Shown: positions 37,419 through 45,454 of the stretch, in pieces
Layout of the letters: each line of letters opens with the position of its first letter
How positions within the stretch are numbered: position 1 is the stretch's first letter
IMG/VR virus record: IMGVR_UViG_3300044695_005677
Location: 1 to 64,000 of that record
Reading direction: 5' to 3' (one strand)
From: a virus
Length of the DNA stretch: 64,000 nt
The notes under the pieces: model-generated
What the model was told of the DNA's origin: nothing
Database searches by the model: none
What the model saw: only the letters and a program-made list of their open reading frames with translations
Program-made: the position numbers and the translations under genes

Positions 37419-37636
37419 GGAGCTTCTACCTGCTCGGCGCTCACATCGATTCCGGTTGTATCGACGGAGATGGTGAATTTGAGATGGCCGACGACGCCGG
37501 GGAACGGGTTGAGGCTATTGAGCGCATCTTCGATAGCCTTTGCTACCTTTTTCTCGGCCATAAAGCTCTGGGCATTACGGACGATTAGGTCTTTGTGCTT
37601 GGGTTGTAGCACTTCTAAGAATTCTTGAGTTTTCAT
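37385..37636 (-). CDS. Small hypothetical protein at the convergence point
   Basis: This 83-aa protein starts MKTQEFLEVLQPKHKDLIV, with a helical N-terminus and a beta-like SVDTTGIDVSAEQV end. It lies tail-to-tail with, and overlaps by 34 nt, the + strand Zn-motif gene. No terminator separates the arms, so antisense transcription across both ends is expected. Confidence 0.5.
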   Translation of the reverse strand: MKTQEFLEVLQPKHKDLIVRNAQSFMAEKKVAKAIEDALNSLNPFPGVVGHLKFTISVDTTGIDVSAEQVEAPQTSVIQQPSA

Positions 37637-37651
37637 ACTGGAGTTGCTTGG

Positions 37652-38665
37652 TTACTTTTTCTCGATCCATCCTGCGGCTTTGATTTTGTAGCCTATTTTC
37701 GGGAGGATAGTCAATACATCCTCCCTCGTTACGCCTGTGGACATGATGACGCTGCTAAGGCGTATCTTGCCTGAAGACAACACACATTGTAGCACTTTTT
37801 GATACTTAGCGTGTTGTTCACCTTGGGCAGGCACGCTGGGTGCGGGAGTAGCCACTGGTGTTATAACGGGCTTTTTGGGTTCCTCGGGTGCCCCAATGAT
37901 CAGACGGTGTAGTGACCCGTCTTTGCATCCGTGAGCGATGACGGCTTCAGGCTCGATGACTCCTATCTCATCTTCATCATCGCAGCTTTGGAAGACAATT
38001 TGTCCATTCTCTTTCCGAGAATACTTCTGAGTTTTCCAGTGGTCGCGGAACAGCATAGAGTTCGCTACACCGCGTTTAAACATCAACCAGCGTAAATACA
38101 CATCCCACGGGTCTGGCGCATGGCTACGAGGGTCTGGATGGCCCAGATCGGTCAATAGCGGGGATATGTTCTGGTCCCGAGAGAGCATCGGTGGGTATAC
38201 CGCATTCCCGAGAAGCATGTTGTCTCCATCTTTTGTGAAAGTGCTGCCATCGGTATTCTTCCACTTGGTCAGTCTGACATGCCCCATGAAAGCCTTCCCG
38301 CTTGCTTGATAAGCGTTGGCAAGGGAGTCGAGCCAGCCTGCCTTTAACGGGCAGCAGTCCGGCTCCATCCAAAACCAAGGTGAGTTATTCTCTTCACTGT
38401 CGAGATGAAGGACAGTCCATCTCCACATTCTATTGCACCCGACGAACCAGCCTCCGGAAAGCTCGTCTTCGGTAGATACACAAGTGACTTGATCACAGGC
38501 TTTGCGTATCTTCTCCGCTGCTTTCTCTGCCTGATCTAGCAGGGATGGGATAGACACAATCTTGATCGAGTGATTCCCGACATTGCCGAGAGTCACGATA
38601 GCGGAAGACAGCAATTCCAGATTTGCTTCGTCGGACTTTGACCCGACAGGGATAATAACGAGCAT
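37652..38665 (-). CDS. GT-A-type glycosyltransferase with C-terminal winged-helix-like tail
   Basis: This 337-aa protein has a Rossmann-like start MLVIIPVGSKSDEANLELL and an active-site segment WFWMEPDCCPLKAGWLDSL near 95-115, closely matching the N-terminal domain of the next upstream protein (FIWLEADAIPLKAGWVEEL). Residues 280-337 resemble a winged helix (VLSSGKIRLSSVIMSTGV). Likely a sugar transferase; acceptor unknown. Confidence 0.6.
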   Translation of the reverse strand: MLVIIPVGSKSDEANLELLSSAIVTLGNVGNHSIKIVSIPSLLDQAEKAAEKIRKACDQVTCVSTEDELSGGWFVGCNRMWRWTVLHLDSEENNSPWFWMEPDCCPLKAGWLDSLANAYQASGKAFMGHVRLTKWKNTDGSTFTKDGDNMLLGNAVYPPMLSRDQNISPLLTDLGHPDPRSHAPDPWDVYLRWLMFKRGVANSMLFRDHWKTQKYSRKENGQIVFQSCDDEDEIGVIEPEAVIAHGCKDGSLHRLIIGAPEEPKKPVITPVATPAPSVPAQGEQHAKYQKVLQCVLSSGKIRLSSVIMSTGVTREDVLTILPKIGYKIKAAGWIEKK

Positions 38666-38670
38666 AGGTG

Positions 38671-40248
38671 TTAGCGTTTTTTGGCGTTAGCCAGAGCTTT
38701 GTTGAAAAGTGTGAGGTCGATAGTGCCTTCGCTAAAGTGCTCGGGCAAGCGTCTGCACTGGTAGTCGTAGACTTTCTTCTCCGCTTCCGCGTAGCTGATA
38801 CCTTCTTTTGCGGCTACGCGAGATACGATTGTTCGGAGGATGTTCTCTGACTTTTCGTTGGGGTAGCGCCATGAGCCGGGCGGAACAAGGGATCGGTTAA
38901 TCGATTGAAACCTCGGACCAAGGCTGGGGATAACCGTCGAAGGAATACCGTCCGTTGCTGGCAAGACTACGTCTCCGTCCACAATATGCTGGACTGAAGG
39001 CAAGTTATCGGCTTGGGGATATACACAGTCTGGGTATAGCACCGAAGTTTCCAGTATTCTTGGGTGCTTTAAACCTTCAGCAACCGCAAAGGGGCTGGAC
39101 TGGTTACCAATAAAAAGATCTGATCCGGCGATAATCTCAGCTATCTGAAGGAAATTCTGGGTTGGAAAATGCTCTACATTCCCAAACTTCGCGCAGAAGT
39201 CTTTGTGGTCGTCGGGTAAGCCAAGGAATATGGCTTTCGGGCCATAGTGCTCAACTAACCCTTTCCACGGGAAGTAGGGGTTATGGTATCTTGCGCTTCT
39301 AGAAAAGACCACCTTCCCCGAGGACTCCTTGGAAGGATTCGCGTAAAGCCATTGCTTATCCCCTAATGGGATATCAAGGCCGTATTTTTGCTTGGCCCAT
39401 AGTGCCTGACTATAGAGTAGCGTGTTTGGGTTGGTATGGACACCGCGAAAGGGGGAGAGGTCTAGAATCCCTTCTCCACCAAAGCTCACCATACTGATAT
39501 AGGGTTGAGCGCGTAACAAGGGAGCTATAGAATCAAAATAATGCCTGAGAGGACGAGTCCAAGGTCGGTCGTATAACCACAAGCAGTTCTCCCCCTCCAT
39601 CTGCTGAATGATAGGGAGAAGATAGATGATATCCCCTAAATCGCCAGACGAACCAAAATGGTTCGCCTTTGGGTTGATCAAGGTCTGGCACTGATCCTTA
39701 TGAAATACGATTGCTTCTGCGCGTGGTTTTGGCTTTTGGTGCAGCGTAACCCTTCCGTTATCCGCATATTCTCCATAGGAGTGATGAATGATGCGCGTCT
39801 TGTGTATCTTCTCAGAATGATTTTTGTGCAGATAGCCATCGAAGCCATCGTTAAACCCCGCTATGCTGATGCTGTCAGGGACTAGATCGAGTATGTTCTC
39901 CCCGTAAACACCAATGCCCCCACACATGTCGAAAGGTATAGTAGAATCGGAAGACCATACCACTTGCTTCCCGTAGCTCTTGGCGAGCAGCCATTCTTTA
40001 GTGAGTTCCTCCACCCATCCGGCTTTGAGGGGTATGGCGTCGGCTTCCAGCCAGATGAAGGGCTTTCCGTTTGCTTCCCGACATACTTCTAGAAAGGCGT
40101 AATTACAGATCGCCGGATAAGGCAGCTTTGGCTCCGGTTTATTGACCAGAATGAGCTTAGTCCCATCAAGGTCGAGACAATGCTTGGCAAGTCGAGCATA
40201 AGCCCCCCGCTGGGTTTCTGCCTCGTAGGCGTAGACGGGAAGAGTCAT
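38671..40248 (-). CDS. Fused GT-A / GT-B (GT9-like) glycosyltransferase
   Basis: This 525-aa protein has an N-terminal GT-A domain (1-195; WLEADAIPLKAGW near 65-77) and a C-terminal GT9-like domain with SSGDLGDIIYLLPIIQQM (about 200) and GNQSSPFAVAEGLKHPRI (about 400). Such a fusion could add two sugars in sequence. It is followed by a second GT-A protein and preceded by a methyltransferase, so the cluster likely builds and caps a glycan. Confidence 0.7.
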   Translation of the reverse strand: MTLPVYAYEAETQRGAYARLAKHCLDLDGTKLILVNKPEPKLPYPAICNYAFLEVCREANGKPFIWLEADAIPLKAGWVEELTKEWLLAKSYGKQVVWSSDSTIPFDMCGGIGVYGENILDLVPDSISIAGFNDGFDGYLHKNHSEKIHKTRIIHHSYGEYADNGRVTLHQKPKPRAEAIVFHKDQCQTLINPKANHFGSSGDLGDIIYLLPIIQQMEGENCLWLYDRPWTRPLRHYFDSIAPLLRAQPYISMVSFGGEGILDLSPFRGVHTNPNTLLYSQALWAKQKYGLDIPLGDKQWLYANPSKESSGKVVFSRSARYHNPYFPWKGLVEHYGPKAIFLGLPDDHKDFCAKFGNVEHFPTQNFLQIAEIIAGSDLFIGNQSSPFAVAEGLKHPRILETSVLYPDCVYPQADNLPSVQHIVDGDVVLPATDGIPSTVIPSLGPRFQSINRSLVPPGSWRYPNEKSENILRTIVSRVAAKEGISYAEAEKKVYDYQCRRLPEHFSEGTIDLTLFNKALANAKKR

Positions 40249-40823
40249 GCGATTTTTCTGAATAGAAAGGCAACTTGGGCTTGGGCTTTTCCGAAGGTCT
40301 GGTCAAGAGACAGATTCCACGTCTGGGCAAGATCATAACCGTCTAGTTCAAGGCGTGCGTCAATCAACTCAAGGCTATACTTCAATCCGAGTCCCCGCAT
40401 ATCCTTGAACCCGTAGAAGGGGTGAGTGTCAGGACGGTTCTCAGGATCGAGCAGATCGAAAGATGCCTTGTGATCTGGGTTGTATCTGGAAGGCCACCTT
40501 CTGCGCTCATAGAAGGTCCAGCTTGGAACATAGATAAGCATGTGACCATTCGGCTTAAGAACTCTGGCCCAATTTTTCAAAGATGTTGGGACATCGACCA
40601 TGTGCTCAAGGCAGTGCGAAGACACAACTGTATCGAAGCTATTGTCTTTCAGGCTCTCCAAGTATTGAGCATCCCCATCTGGTTGATCCCAGCCTTGGAC
40701 TACCGCAGGAGCAGGAAGTTTGATCGGGTCTTTTCCACACCCGATGTCCAATACCTTCCCAGTTAGTAGGAGATAATCCCGATTACGGAAGCGGGCGTTA
40801 TGAGATTTTGTTTGCTCGTCCAT
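40245..40823 (-). CDS. Class I SAM-dependent methyltransferase
   Basis: This 192-aa protein has SAM motif I VLDIGCGKDPIKLP (about 22-35), an acidic motif II region GWDQPDGDAQYL and SFDTVVSSHCLEHMVDV (about 60-76), typical of the Methyltransf_11 type. It overlaps the glycosyltransferase gene by 4 nt. Sugar O-methylation is the most economical role; DNA methylation is unlikely because target-recognition motifs are missing. Confidence 0.75.
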   Translation of the reverse strand: MDEQTKSHNARFRNRDYLLLTGKVLDIGCGKDPIKLPAPAVVQGWDQPDGDAQYLESLKDNSFDTVVSSHCLEHMVDVPTSLKNWARVLKPNGHMLIYVPSWTFYERRRWPSRYNPDHKASFDLLDPENRPDTHPFYGFKDMRGLGLKYSLELIDARLELDGYDLAQTWNLSLDQTFGKAQAQVAFLFRKIA

Positions 40824-41014
40824 TATGCCTTCTCCTTTTCGAGCACCGCGATTTTAGCCCTTTGGTTATACCCTTCCGCGAAGCCTTCATTTCTGCCCGC
40901 TCTTTTAGCGGCATAGATGCAGGCGATGCAGCTTTGCTCACATCGCCAAATGATAATAGCCGCTAAGATGGATGCGGAAATAAACCCTTCTAGAAAGCAA
41001 ATGATGTCGTCCAT
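40823..41014 (-). CDS. Small single-TM protein
   Basis: This 63-aa protein has one membrane helix (about 8-34, FISASILAAIIIW) with four cysteines in the first half and a basic soluble tail. It is the first gene of the leftward glycan cluster. Its ATG is 8 nt from the -10 box and directly abuts an inverted repeat. Possibly a membrane anchor or superinfection factor. Confidence 0.5.
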   Translation of the reverse strand: MDDIICFLEGFISASILAAIIIWRCEQSCIACIYAAKRAGRNEGFAEGYNQRAKIAVLEKEKA

Positions 41015-41038
41015 GTAGTTTCATATTACCGAAACTAC
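41015..41038 (-). promoter_or_regulatory. Inverted repeat over the -10 region (putative operator)
   Basis: GTAGTTTC - N8 - GAAACTAC is a perfect 8-bp inverted repeat covering the -10 box and touching the ATG. Its core GTTTC-N8-GAAAC also occurs immediately before the Xre repressor gene (59843-59860), so repressor binding here is plausible. Confidence 0.55.
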
Positions 41039-41051
41039 CTGCCTACGTCAA
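41023..41051 (-). promoter_or_regulatory. Promoter for the leftward glycan cluster, leaderless
   Basis: On the - strand: TTGACG (41051-41046), a 17-nt spacer and TAATAT (41028-41023), with only 8 nt between the -10 box and the ATG at 41014. The expected start lies at or 1-2 nt before the ATG. The -35 box overlaps the end of TerL, so the cluster is controlled separately from packaging. Confidence 0.75.
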
Positions 41052-42934
41052 CTCCAACTTTCTCCCCACCCGCTGCCTTTTCCCCCGAACCCGAAGTCTC
41101 CGCCAAAGTCGTCTTTATAGGAAGGTTTTTTCACTGGTGGCGGGTCAAACCAATTGGTGGTCTTTGCTGCGCTAGTCGATATTTTTGCTGATCGGGACGC
41201 GGCTACAAAGTGGTGCCTTCGACGCGCAACTTCGATCAGCCCTACCCATGCGTCAGCCCTATCCGGACTTCTCCCGCTGGTTCGTTTCTTCATCTCGTCT
41301 TTCGGCTCGACGACTACCTTATTTCCCCGATCCGAATACGTTCTGGCGCAAAGCTCAATCATAGTGGCGTTATCGAGTCCCCTGATTTGACCTGCTGCCA
41401 TAAACTCTTTTCCAATATACCAGAGTTCTGAAACACGATTGGCAAAACGCTCTTTGCCTTTCCGCTTATCAGTCGCACTTACCAGCATATCCGAAGCTGA
41501 TCCGGCGAAGCTGACCATCTGGAATCCCTGCCCCATCTTCATGGCAAGAATAGTGGCAAACGGGTCGCCACCACCTGTGGCATCCACACCTCGATCCTGC
41601 ACCGATACGTTGCGCTTTACGCACTCCTCGATGTAGAGTTCGGCAAGCTGTTCGTTCCTGTCTTTCGTGCGGTGCCGTGCATTTACCTGCTGCATAAGGT
41701 CTAACGTCTCAGTCTTCTCCAGCACCTTCATTGTTTTTCCGTTGATCTGGGCAACCCCCAGAAGGCCAAAAGCCGCAGCAGCCGCATCACCACCTTTGGA
41801 GAAGGATGGGTCTAGGAAGGCGATAGGTATGGGTCGCTCAAGCCAAGGGGTGCCTTTTTGACCCGCTAGGCTTTTGGTAAGTTCTGGTTCTGAGTAGACG
41901 GTATCGATGGCTCCGGTAGGGCATGGGAAACTTTTCACCATGCGGTAATAGCCGGGCGAACGGGGGCCGAACTTTTCCCGAATTTCGCGGAGACCTTCCT
42001 GAGTGAGAAGACCGGGGTAGAGGGTCTGCCCCGCCACTACGTTTGGCGATTTTTCCCCATCGAACCGTGAACAGTATCCTCCTACTTTTGTTTCCCATCC
42101 TGTCATCTCCTCGGTCACACTATCCCATCCGTTCTTGGGTTCTGTGAACAGGCCAAATGGGTCGAAGATAGACGTGAGATTTCCTGTCCCAATCATCTGG
42201 AAACCGTCATTTGCCAGAAGGTTTGTCACCGCATCATAGAGTTTATGTGTGAGCAATGGAAGCTCATCAGCAATGAGTATGAGTCTACCTGCTTTAAACC
42301 CGATCTTTGTAGATGCATCCCCATCATTGCCTTTGCCGCCCGCGATGAGCGCAATGCCAACAAGGTCGTCAGGTTTGCCTTTAAGGTAGCCTGTGATTTT
42401 ACCGGACGAGGATACAAGTTTACCGGGCAAGCCCCCAAAAGGCGCAAAATACGTATCCGCTTCACCCCAGTATTTCTCGACAACACCCCATGCCCTCATT
42501 CGTGACTCGGTAAGAGACGTTGAAGTGATGAGCACTTTGGTGTGGCTAGGATCGATCAGGAACATCGCAATTGCCCAGATCGCACCAAACTGCGTCTTGC
42601 CGCTGGAAGCGTGTCCTGACGCAGCGTAGAGCTTGTGCTGGCGTGCCTGACGCAGCATCTCCTCGGCGTATGGGTTCCATGTGAACTTGTAGACGCAGTC
42701 TTTCCTTCCCCAGATCAAGGATACGAAATTCTTGAAATGCTCCTCCCAGTCTAGGATTTGGTTTCCTGATACCCGCTGATAGAACGAATACTTCCTCAAG
42801 ATATCCATCTCTATGCGGACATCAGGCATCGGCAAAGCAGGACGGTTACGACTGTCCATCATGGGTAACCATGTGATGCCGTATTTTACCCTTTTGTATT
42901 TATCAGGTATCTGCGAAGGCTGTAGTGGTGGCAT
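41048..42934 (-). CDS. terL: Terminase large subunit
   Basis: This 628-aa ATPase-nuclease has Walker A GHASSGKT (about 103), Walker B LILIADE (about 217), and RNase H-like nuclease acids in FLDPSFSKGGD (about 370), RGVDATGGGD (about 441) and SPDRADAW (about 558). It cuts and pumps phage DNA into heads through the portal. I prefer the ATG at 42934; an upstream TTG would add four residues. Being in the opposite arm from portal and capsid is unusual and implies packaging enzyme is made with replication genes. Confidence 0.9.
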   Translation of the reverse strand: MPPLQPSQIPDKYKRVKYGITWLPMMDSRNRPALPMPDVRIEMDILRKYSFYQRVSGNQILDWEEHFKNFVSLIWGRKDCVYKFTWNPYAEEMLRQARQHKLYAASGHASSGKTQFGAIWAIAMFLIDPSHTKVLITSTSLTESRMRAWGVVEKYWGEADTYFAPFGGLPGKLVSSSGKITGYLKGKPDDLVGIALIAGGKGNDGDASTKIGFKAGRLILIADELPLLTHKLYDAVTNLLANDGFQMIGTGNLTSIFDPFGLFTEPKNGWDSVTEEMTGWETKVGGYCSRFDGEKSPNVVAGQTLYPGLLTQEGLREIREKFGPRSPGYYRMVKSFPCPTGAIDTVYSEPELTKSLAGQKGTPWLERPIPIAFLDPSFSKGGDAAAAAFGLLGVAQINGKTMKVLEKTETLDLMQQVNARHRTKDRNEQLAELYIEECVKRNVSVQDRGVDATGGGDPFATILAMKMGQGFQMVSFAGSASDMLVSATDKRKGKERFANRVSELWYIGKEFMAAGQIRGLDNATMIELCARTYSDRGNKVVVEPKDEMKKRTSGRSPDRADAWVGLIEVARRRHHFVAASRSAKISTSAAKTTNWFDPPPVKKPSYKDDFGGDFGFGGKGSGWGESWS

Positions 42935-42992
42935 ATCTATAAGCAATAAAGCACATGTTATGCGCCTATGCTATCGCGGTTCGTCAAACTAT

Positions 42993-43592
42993 TTATTGGT
43001 GGTACGCCTCATAGAGTTCTAAGTCTACTGGAGATGCTTCTGCCAAGCAGTTGTCGCCGCATCGCGGACAACCCGTTTGCCAAGCCGCATCCCCAAGCTC
43101 TTCAAGAGTGTAGGACACACAATCTGCATAGCACCAACGCTGCTCCTCATCCTGTTCGGAGTCTGGCCCTATATAAAGGTCTACAGGGCAACTGTGGATA
43201 TTAGGATTCCCAACTGACAGCATCTGGAAAGCGGGGTTGTCCAAGAGTTCCTGTGAAATCTCAGGGCAAGGGGGCGTGGGTTCGTCCAGAACAAAGCGGA
43301 TTGGGGTTGCATTATCTTTGGGTATCTCCCGTCCCGGTGAGCAGCAACCATCACACTTATGAACCCAATGGTGGTCATCCTTGGGCCAATGCTGGTCGGG
43401 GTCGGGATGCCCAACTCCGTGCGAGCAAATGCGCTCTGTGACCTTGGTATCAAGGCGATAGTGCTGGGGCCAGTCGCGCATGTGATGGTCGCTGGGGTTA
43501 TGGACGCAGCAGGGTCTGCCCTCACATAGGGCTGGATCATGCGCGATAAATACTTGGTCGGACTTATGTGGTTTCCAGTTTCTTGTTTTCAT
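42993..43592 (-). CDS. His/Cys-rich conserved phage protein
   Basis: This 199-aa protein has a distinctive metal-ligand-rich block: NPSDHHMRDWP, ICSHGVGHPDPDQHW, WVHKCDGCC. I know this signature from hypothetical proteins in phages and bacteria; its function is unassigned. A second Cys cluster, CPRCGDNC, lies near the C-terminus. The start at 43592 (MKTRNWKPH) is preferred over a longer frame that would overlap the upstream gene. Confidence 0.6.
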   Translation of the reverse strand: MKTRNWKPHKSDQVFIAHDPALCEGRPCCVHNPSDHHMRDWPQHYRLDTKVTERICSHGVGHPDPDQHWPKDDHHWVHKCDGCCSPGREIPKDNATPIRFVLDEPTPPCPEISQELLDNPAFQMLSVGNPNIHSCPVDLYIGPDSEQDEEQRWCYADCVSYTLEELGDAAWQTGCPRCGDNCLAEASPVDLELYEAYHQ

Positions 43593-43596
43593 TTTA

Positions 43597-43770
43597 TTAG
43601 TTGGGGTCAAAGGTAAAGTTCTCACAGATTTGCTCCATGATAGCGTCCTTGATTTTCTCTTGGATCACTTCGGCATCGGGGTCGTGGGTATGTTTGTGTG
43701 CTCGTTGGTAGCCCAGCGCGGTTCCGGTGTCAACGCAGTCGGTGAGTATCTTATAATAGTTGGGTTTCAT
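43597..43770 (-). CDS. Small hypothetical protein
   Basis: This 57-aa protein begins MKPNYYKILTDCVDTGTALG and is helical with a His-rich middle (HKHTHD). It ends 4 nt before the next start. The ORF could extend 10 residues upstream; the MKPNYYK start is preferred. No known family. Confidence 0.5.
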   Translation of the reverse strand: MKPNYYKILTDCVDTGTALGYQRAHKHTHDPDAEVIQEKIKDAIMEQICENFTFDPN

Positions 43771-43821
43771 GGTTGGTTGTTTTTTGAACGTGCGCTGCAC
43801 CGAACGCTGCGCGTTGGTGAG

Positions 43822-44163
43822 CTATTTGTTGTGCCGAATTGAATGCGTGCAGTTGACGTAAGAGCACCATCGGTCGCCCACGTTGTTTTTGAGCATCCGG
43901 GCGTGGCATTTTGGGCATTTCTCCAATGTCCATTGGCCCTCGTCGTTCGCAGAATTTTCCGCTTCGTTCCAGCCTTGGATGATTTCGAGCGCGGCCCACT
44001 CGCTGCGTCTCCAGCATTCAGCCGACGGGAACATCACCTTGCCGCACACGTCGCGGACGCTTCGGCGTGTCCCACATTCGTATTGTGGTGCCTTGCATCG
44101 CGGGCAGTCTCCATCTGGGATTTCTAGCGCGATTCCAAGTCTTTCAGCTTCGTCTACGTTCAT
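43822..44163 (-). CDS. Zinc-ribbon hypothetical protein
   Basis: This 113-aa protein contains CPRCKAPQYEC near residue 20, CGKV and CW in the middle, and a late ribbon CPKCHARM...WCSYVNC. It begins MNVDEAERLG; an upstream extension would run through the pseudoknot-like RNA and is unlikely to be coding. It belongs to a run of small Zn proteins in this arm. Confidence 0.55.
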   Translation of the reverse strand: MNVDEAERLGIALEIPDGDCPRCKAPQYECGTRRSVRDVCGKVMFPSAECWRRSEWAALEIIQGWNEAENSANDEGQWTLEKCPKCHARMLKNNVGDRWCSYVNCTHSIRHNK

Positions 44164-44221
44164 GGGATTTTTTCTTTTCTGCGTTCTTTTCTGCGCGTCA
44201 GCCTCAAAAATTAAGAGGCAC

Positions 44222-44290
44222 AACAAGACGTGGGATCTAACCGCCGGAAGCGTCTTGTTTCCAGTTCGGACCACTGCGCGGCGGTAGATC
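44222..44290 (-). ncRNA. Predicted H-type pseudoknot RNA element
   Basis: Two long helices cross. Helix 1: GATCTACCGCCG (44290-44279) pairs with CGGCGGTTAGATC (44246-44234), 12 bp with a single bulged T. Helix 2: AACAAGACG (44259-44251), in the loop of helix 1, pairs perfectly with CGTCTTGTT (44230-44222) lying outside it. A short CAGT/ACTG hairpin sits in the remaining loop. The element is about 60 nt upstream of a leftward ATG and is followed by another hairpin (GCCTC-N9-GAGGC). It could be a cis-regulatory leader or a small stable RNA. Strand is assumed from the neighbours. Confidence 0.6.
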
Positions 44291-44301
44291 CACATCGGCG
44301 T

Positions 44302-44514
44302 TCAGCCAATCACAAGAACTCCCGATTCGCGGAGGTCTGCGCGTTGAATTAGCAAGTTTTCTTGGCTGGCTAAGTAGCCCTCAATGAACTCAGCATAGGC
44401 GCGGCCTGTCCTGCCTTCTGAGGCAGTGATCGTGCTGGTAACATTTTTCTGGAAGTCGGCGACTCCGCGATTCCATCCGCATTGGTAGTCTTCTGAGCAG
44501 GGTTCGGTTTTCAT
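44302..44514 (-). CDS. Small hypothetical protein
   Basis: This 70-aa protein begins MKTEPCSEDYQCGWNRG, with a helical middle (RAYAEFIEGYLASQENLL). It overlaps the HTH gene by 4 nt. No family recognised. Confidence 0.5.
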   Translation of the reverse strand: MKTEPCSEDYQCGWNRGVADFQKNVTSTITASEGRTGRAYAEFIEGYLASQENLLIQRADLRESGVLVIG

Positions 44515-44804
44515 GGTCGTGTGTGGTTTCGGGCTGAACCATCGGCTGGTGCCAACGGCTCGAAGTTGATCAATCGTGTTGGCGGTGGCGCTGTGCTCGC
44601 CGTCGGCACATCCTGAGCGTTCTCTGACTTACGTTTACCTCTCGGCCTGCGGAGCGACTGAATCGCTAGGACTGCCTCGTTGGTGATGGTCATGGTGCCG
44701 TTTTCCCGCTTTGCGACAGTCACGCGGTTTACACCGAGGAGGCGAGCAACATCGGCTTGTGTGCCGAGGTGCTCGCGTGTGGCTTTGTATTCGGCGGCGG
44801 TCAT
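44511..44804 (-). CDS. Xre-like HTH regulator
   Basis: This 97-aa protein carries a clear helix-turn-helix near the N-terminus: TREHLGTQADVARLLGVN then RVTVAKRENGTMTITNEAV (about 8-44), and a disordered Pro/Thr-rich tail. It probably binds an operator in the early region. I chose the start at 44804 (MTAAEYKATR) because it forms an ATGA overlap with a tiny upstream membrane gene. Confidence 0.7.
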   Translation of the reverse strand: MTAAEYKATREHLGTQADVARLLGVNRVTVAKRENGTMTITNEAVLAIQSLRRPRGKRKSENAQDVPTASTAPPPTRLINFEPLAPADGSARNHTRP

Positions 44805-44902
44805 GGCATTGCGTGCAGAATATCGAAGGTGATGCGAACCCAAGCCAGAAAGCACGCTGACAGGACAGCGAACCCACACCACCAAAGAAGGCGCTCTTTC
44901 AT
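44801..44902 (-). CDS. Tiny 33-aa membrane peptide with a real Shine-Dalgarno
   Basis: The product begins MKERLLWWCGFAVLSACFLA: one basic start and one membrane helix. It is preceded by aaaggaggcaaaATG, a strong Shine-Dalgarno of a kind rare in this window, and is coupled at both ends by ATGA overlaps. Function unknown. Confidence 0.5.
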   Translation of the reverse strand: MKERLLWWCGFAVLSACFLAWVRITFDILHAMP

Positions 44903-45180
44903 TTTGCCTCCTTTGCTTGGCACATGATACAGCCGTGCTTTTGTTCAGTTTCATGGAGCCACGCCCCGCATTTTCCGCAGCGTGGTGCTGGAGCTTTTGG
45001 CGTTTCACCCACATAACAGCAAGCCACATGCGGACAACCCAGCTTGCCGTCGAGTGGGTTTATTCCCATCGCGGTGCCGCAAGCGGGACATTCCATTTCC
45101 CCCTCGTAAGGAGGCGAGCACTCGTTTCCGAGGCATGATGATTCCCCACAGAGGGGGCAGGCGTTACTTGATGGCGTCAT
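44899..45180 (-). CDS. Zinc-ribbon hypothetical protein
   Basis: This 93-aa protein has three Zn-binding pairs: CPLCGESSC near the start, CPACG in the middle, and CGKCGAW...CIMC near the end. It starts at 45180 (MTPSSNACPLCG). Its last codons supply the Shine-Dalgarno for the next tiny gene. Confidence 0.55.
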   Translation of the reverse strand: MTPSSNACPLCGESSCLGNECSPPYEGEMECPACGTAMGINPLDGKLGCPHVACCYVGETPKAPAPRCGKCGAWLHETEQKHGCIMCQAKEAK

Positions 45181-45430
45181 AGTAGGCGGCGGCTGATTCT
45201 GCGGAGACATAGAGGGGATGCTCTGGCATACGGGTGCGCTGAGTCTGCTCGGTGAGCATTTCGGTTGCCTGCTCATAGCGAGCGGCAGCTTCCGCGAACT
45301 GCGGTGATTGTGTGCCGTAGTCGGCTTGAGCGGCCTGCATCGCCTCATCTGAGCGGCGGCGCATTGCGCTGATTGCGAGGATTGCCTTTTGGCGTGAGGT
45401 GGTGAGTTCTGCGAATGGGATGATGGTCAT
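45164..45430 (-). CDS. Small helical hypothetical protein
   Basis: This 88-aa protein begins MTIIPFAELTTSRQKAILAI and is Ala/Gln/Glu-rich and helical throughout. It is the first gene after a promoter with an overlapping inverted repeat, about 18 nt downstream of the predicted transcription start. Confidence 0.55.
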   Translation of the reverse strand: MTIIPFAELTTSRQKAILAISAMRRRSDEAMQAAQADYGTQSPQFAEAAARYEQATEMLTEQTQRTRMPEHPLYVSAESAAAYYDAIK

Positions 45431-45454
45431 ATGTTTGGGATTGGTTACGTTTCT

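Noticed and set aside
42947-43003. Promoter for TerL (TTGACG with CATAAC at 19 nt)
   Set aside because: The spacer is too long and the -10 weak; not listed as a feature.
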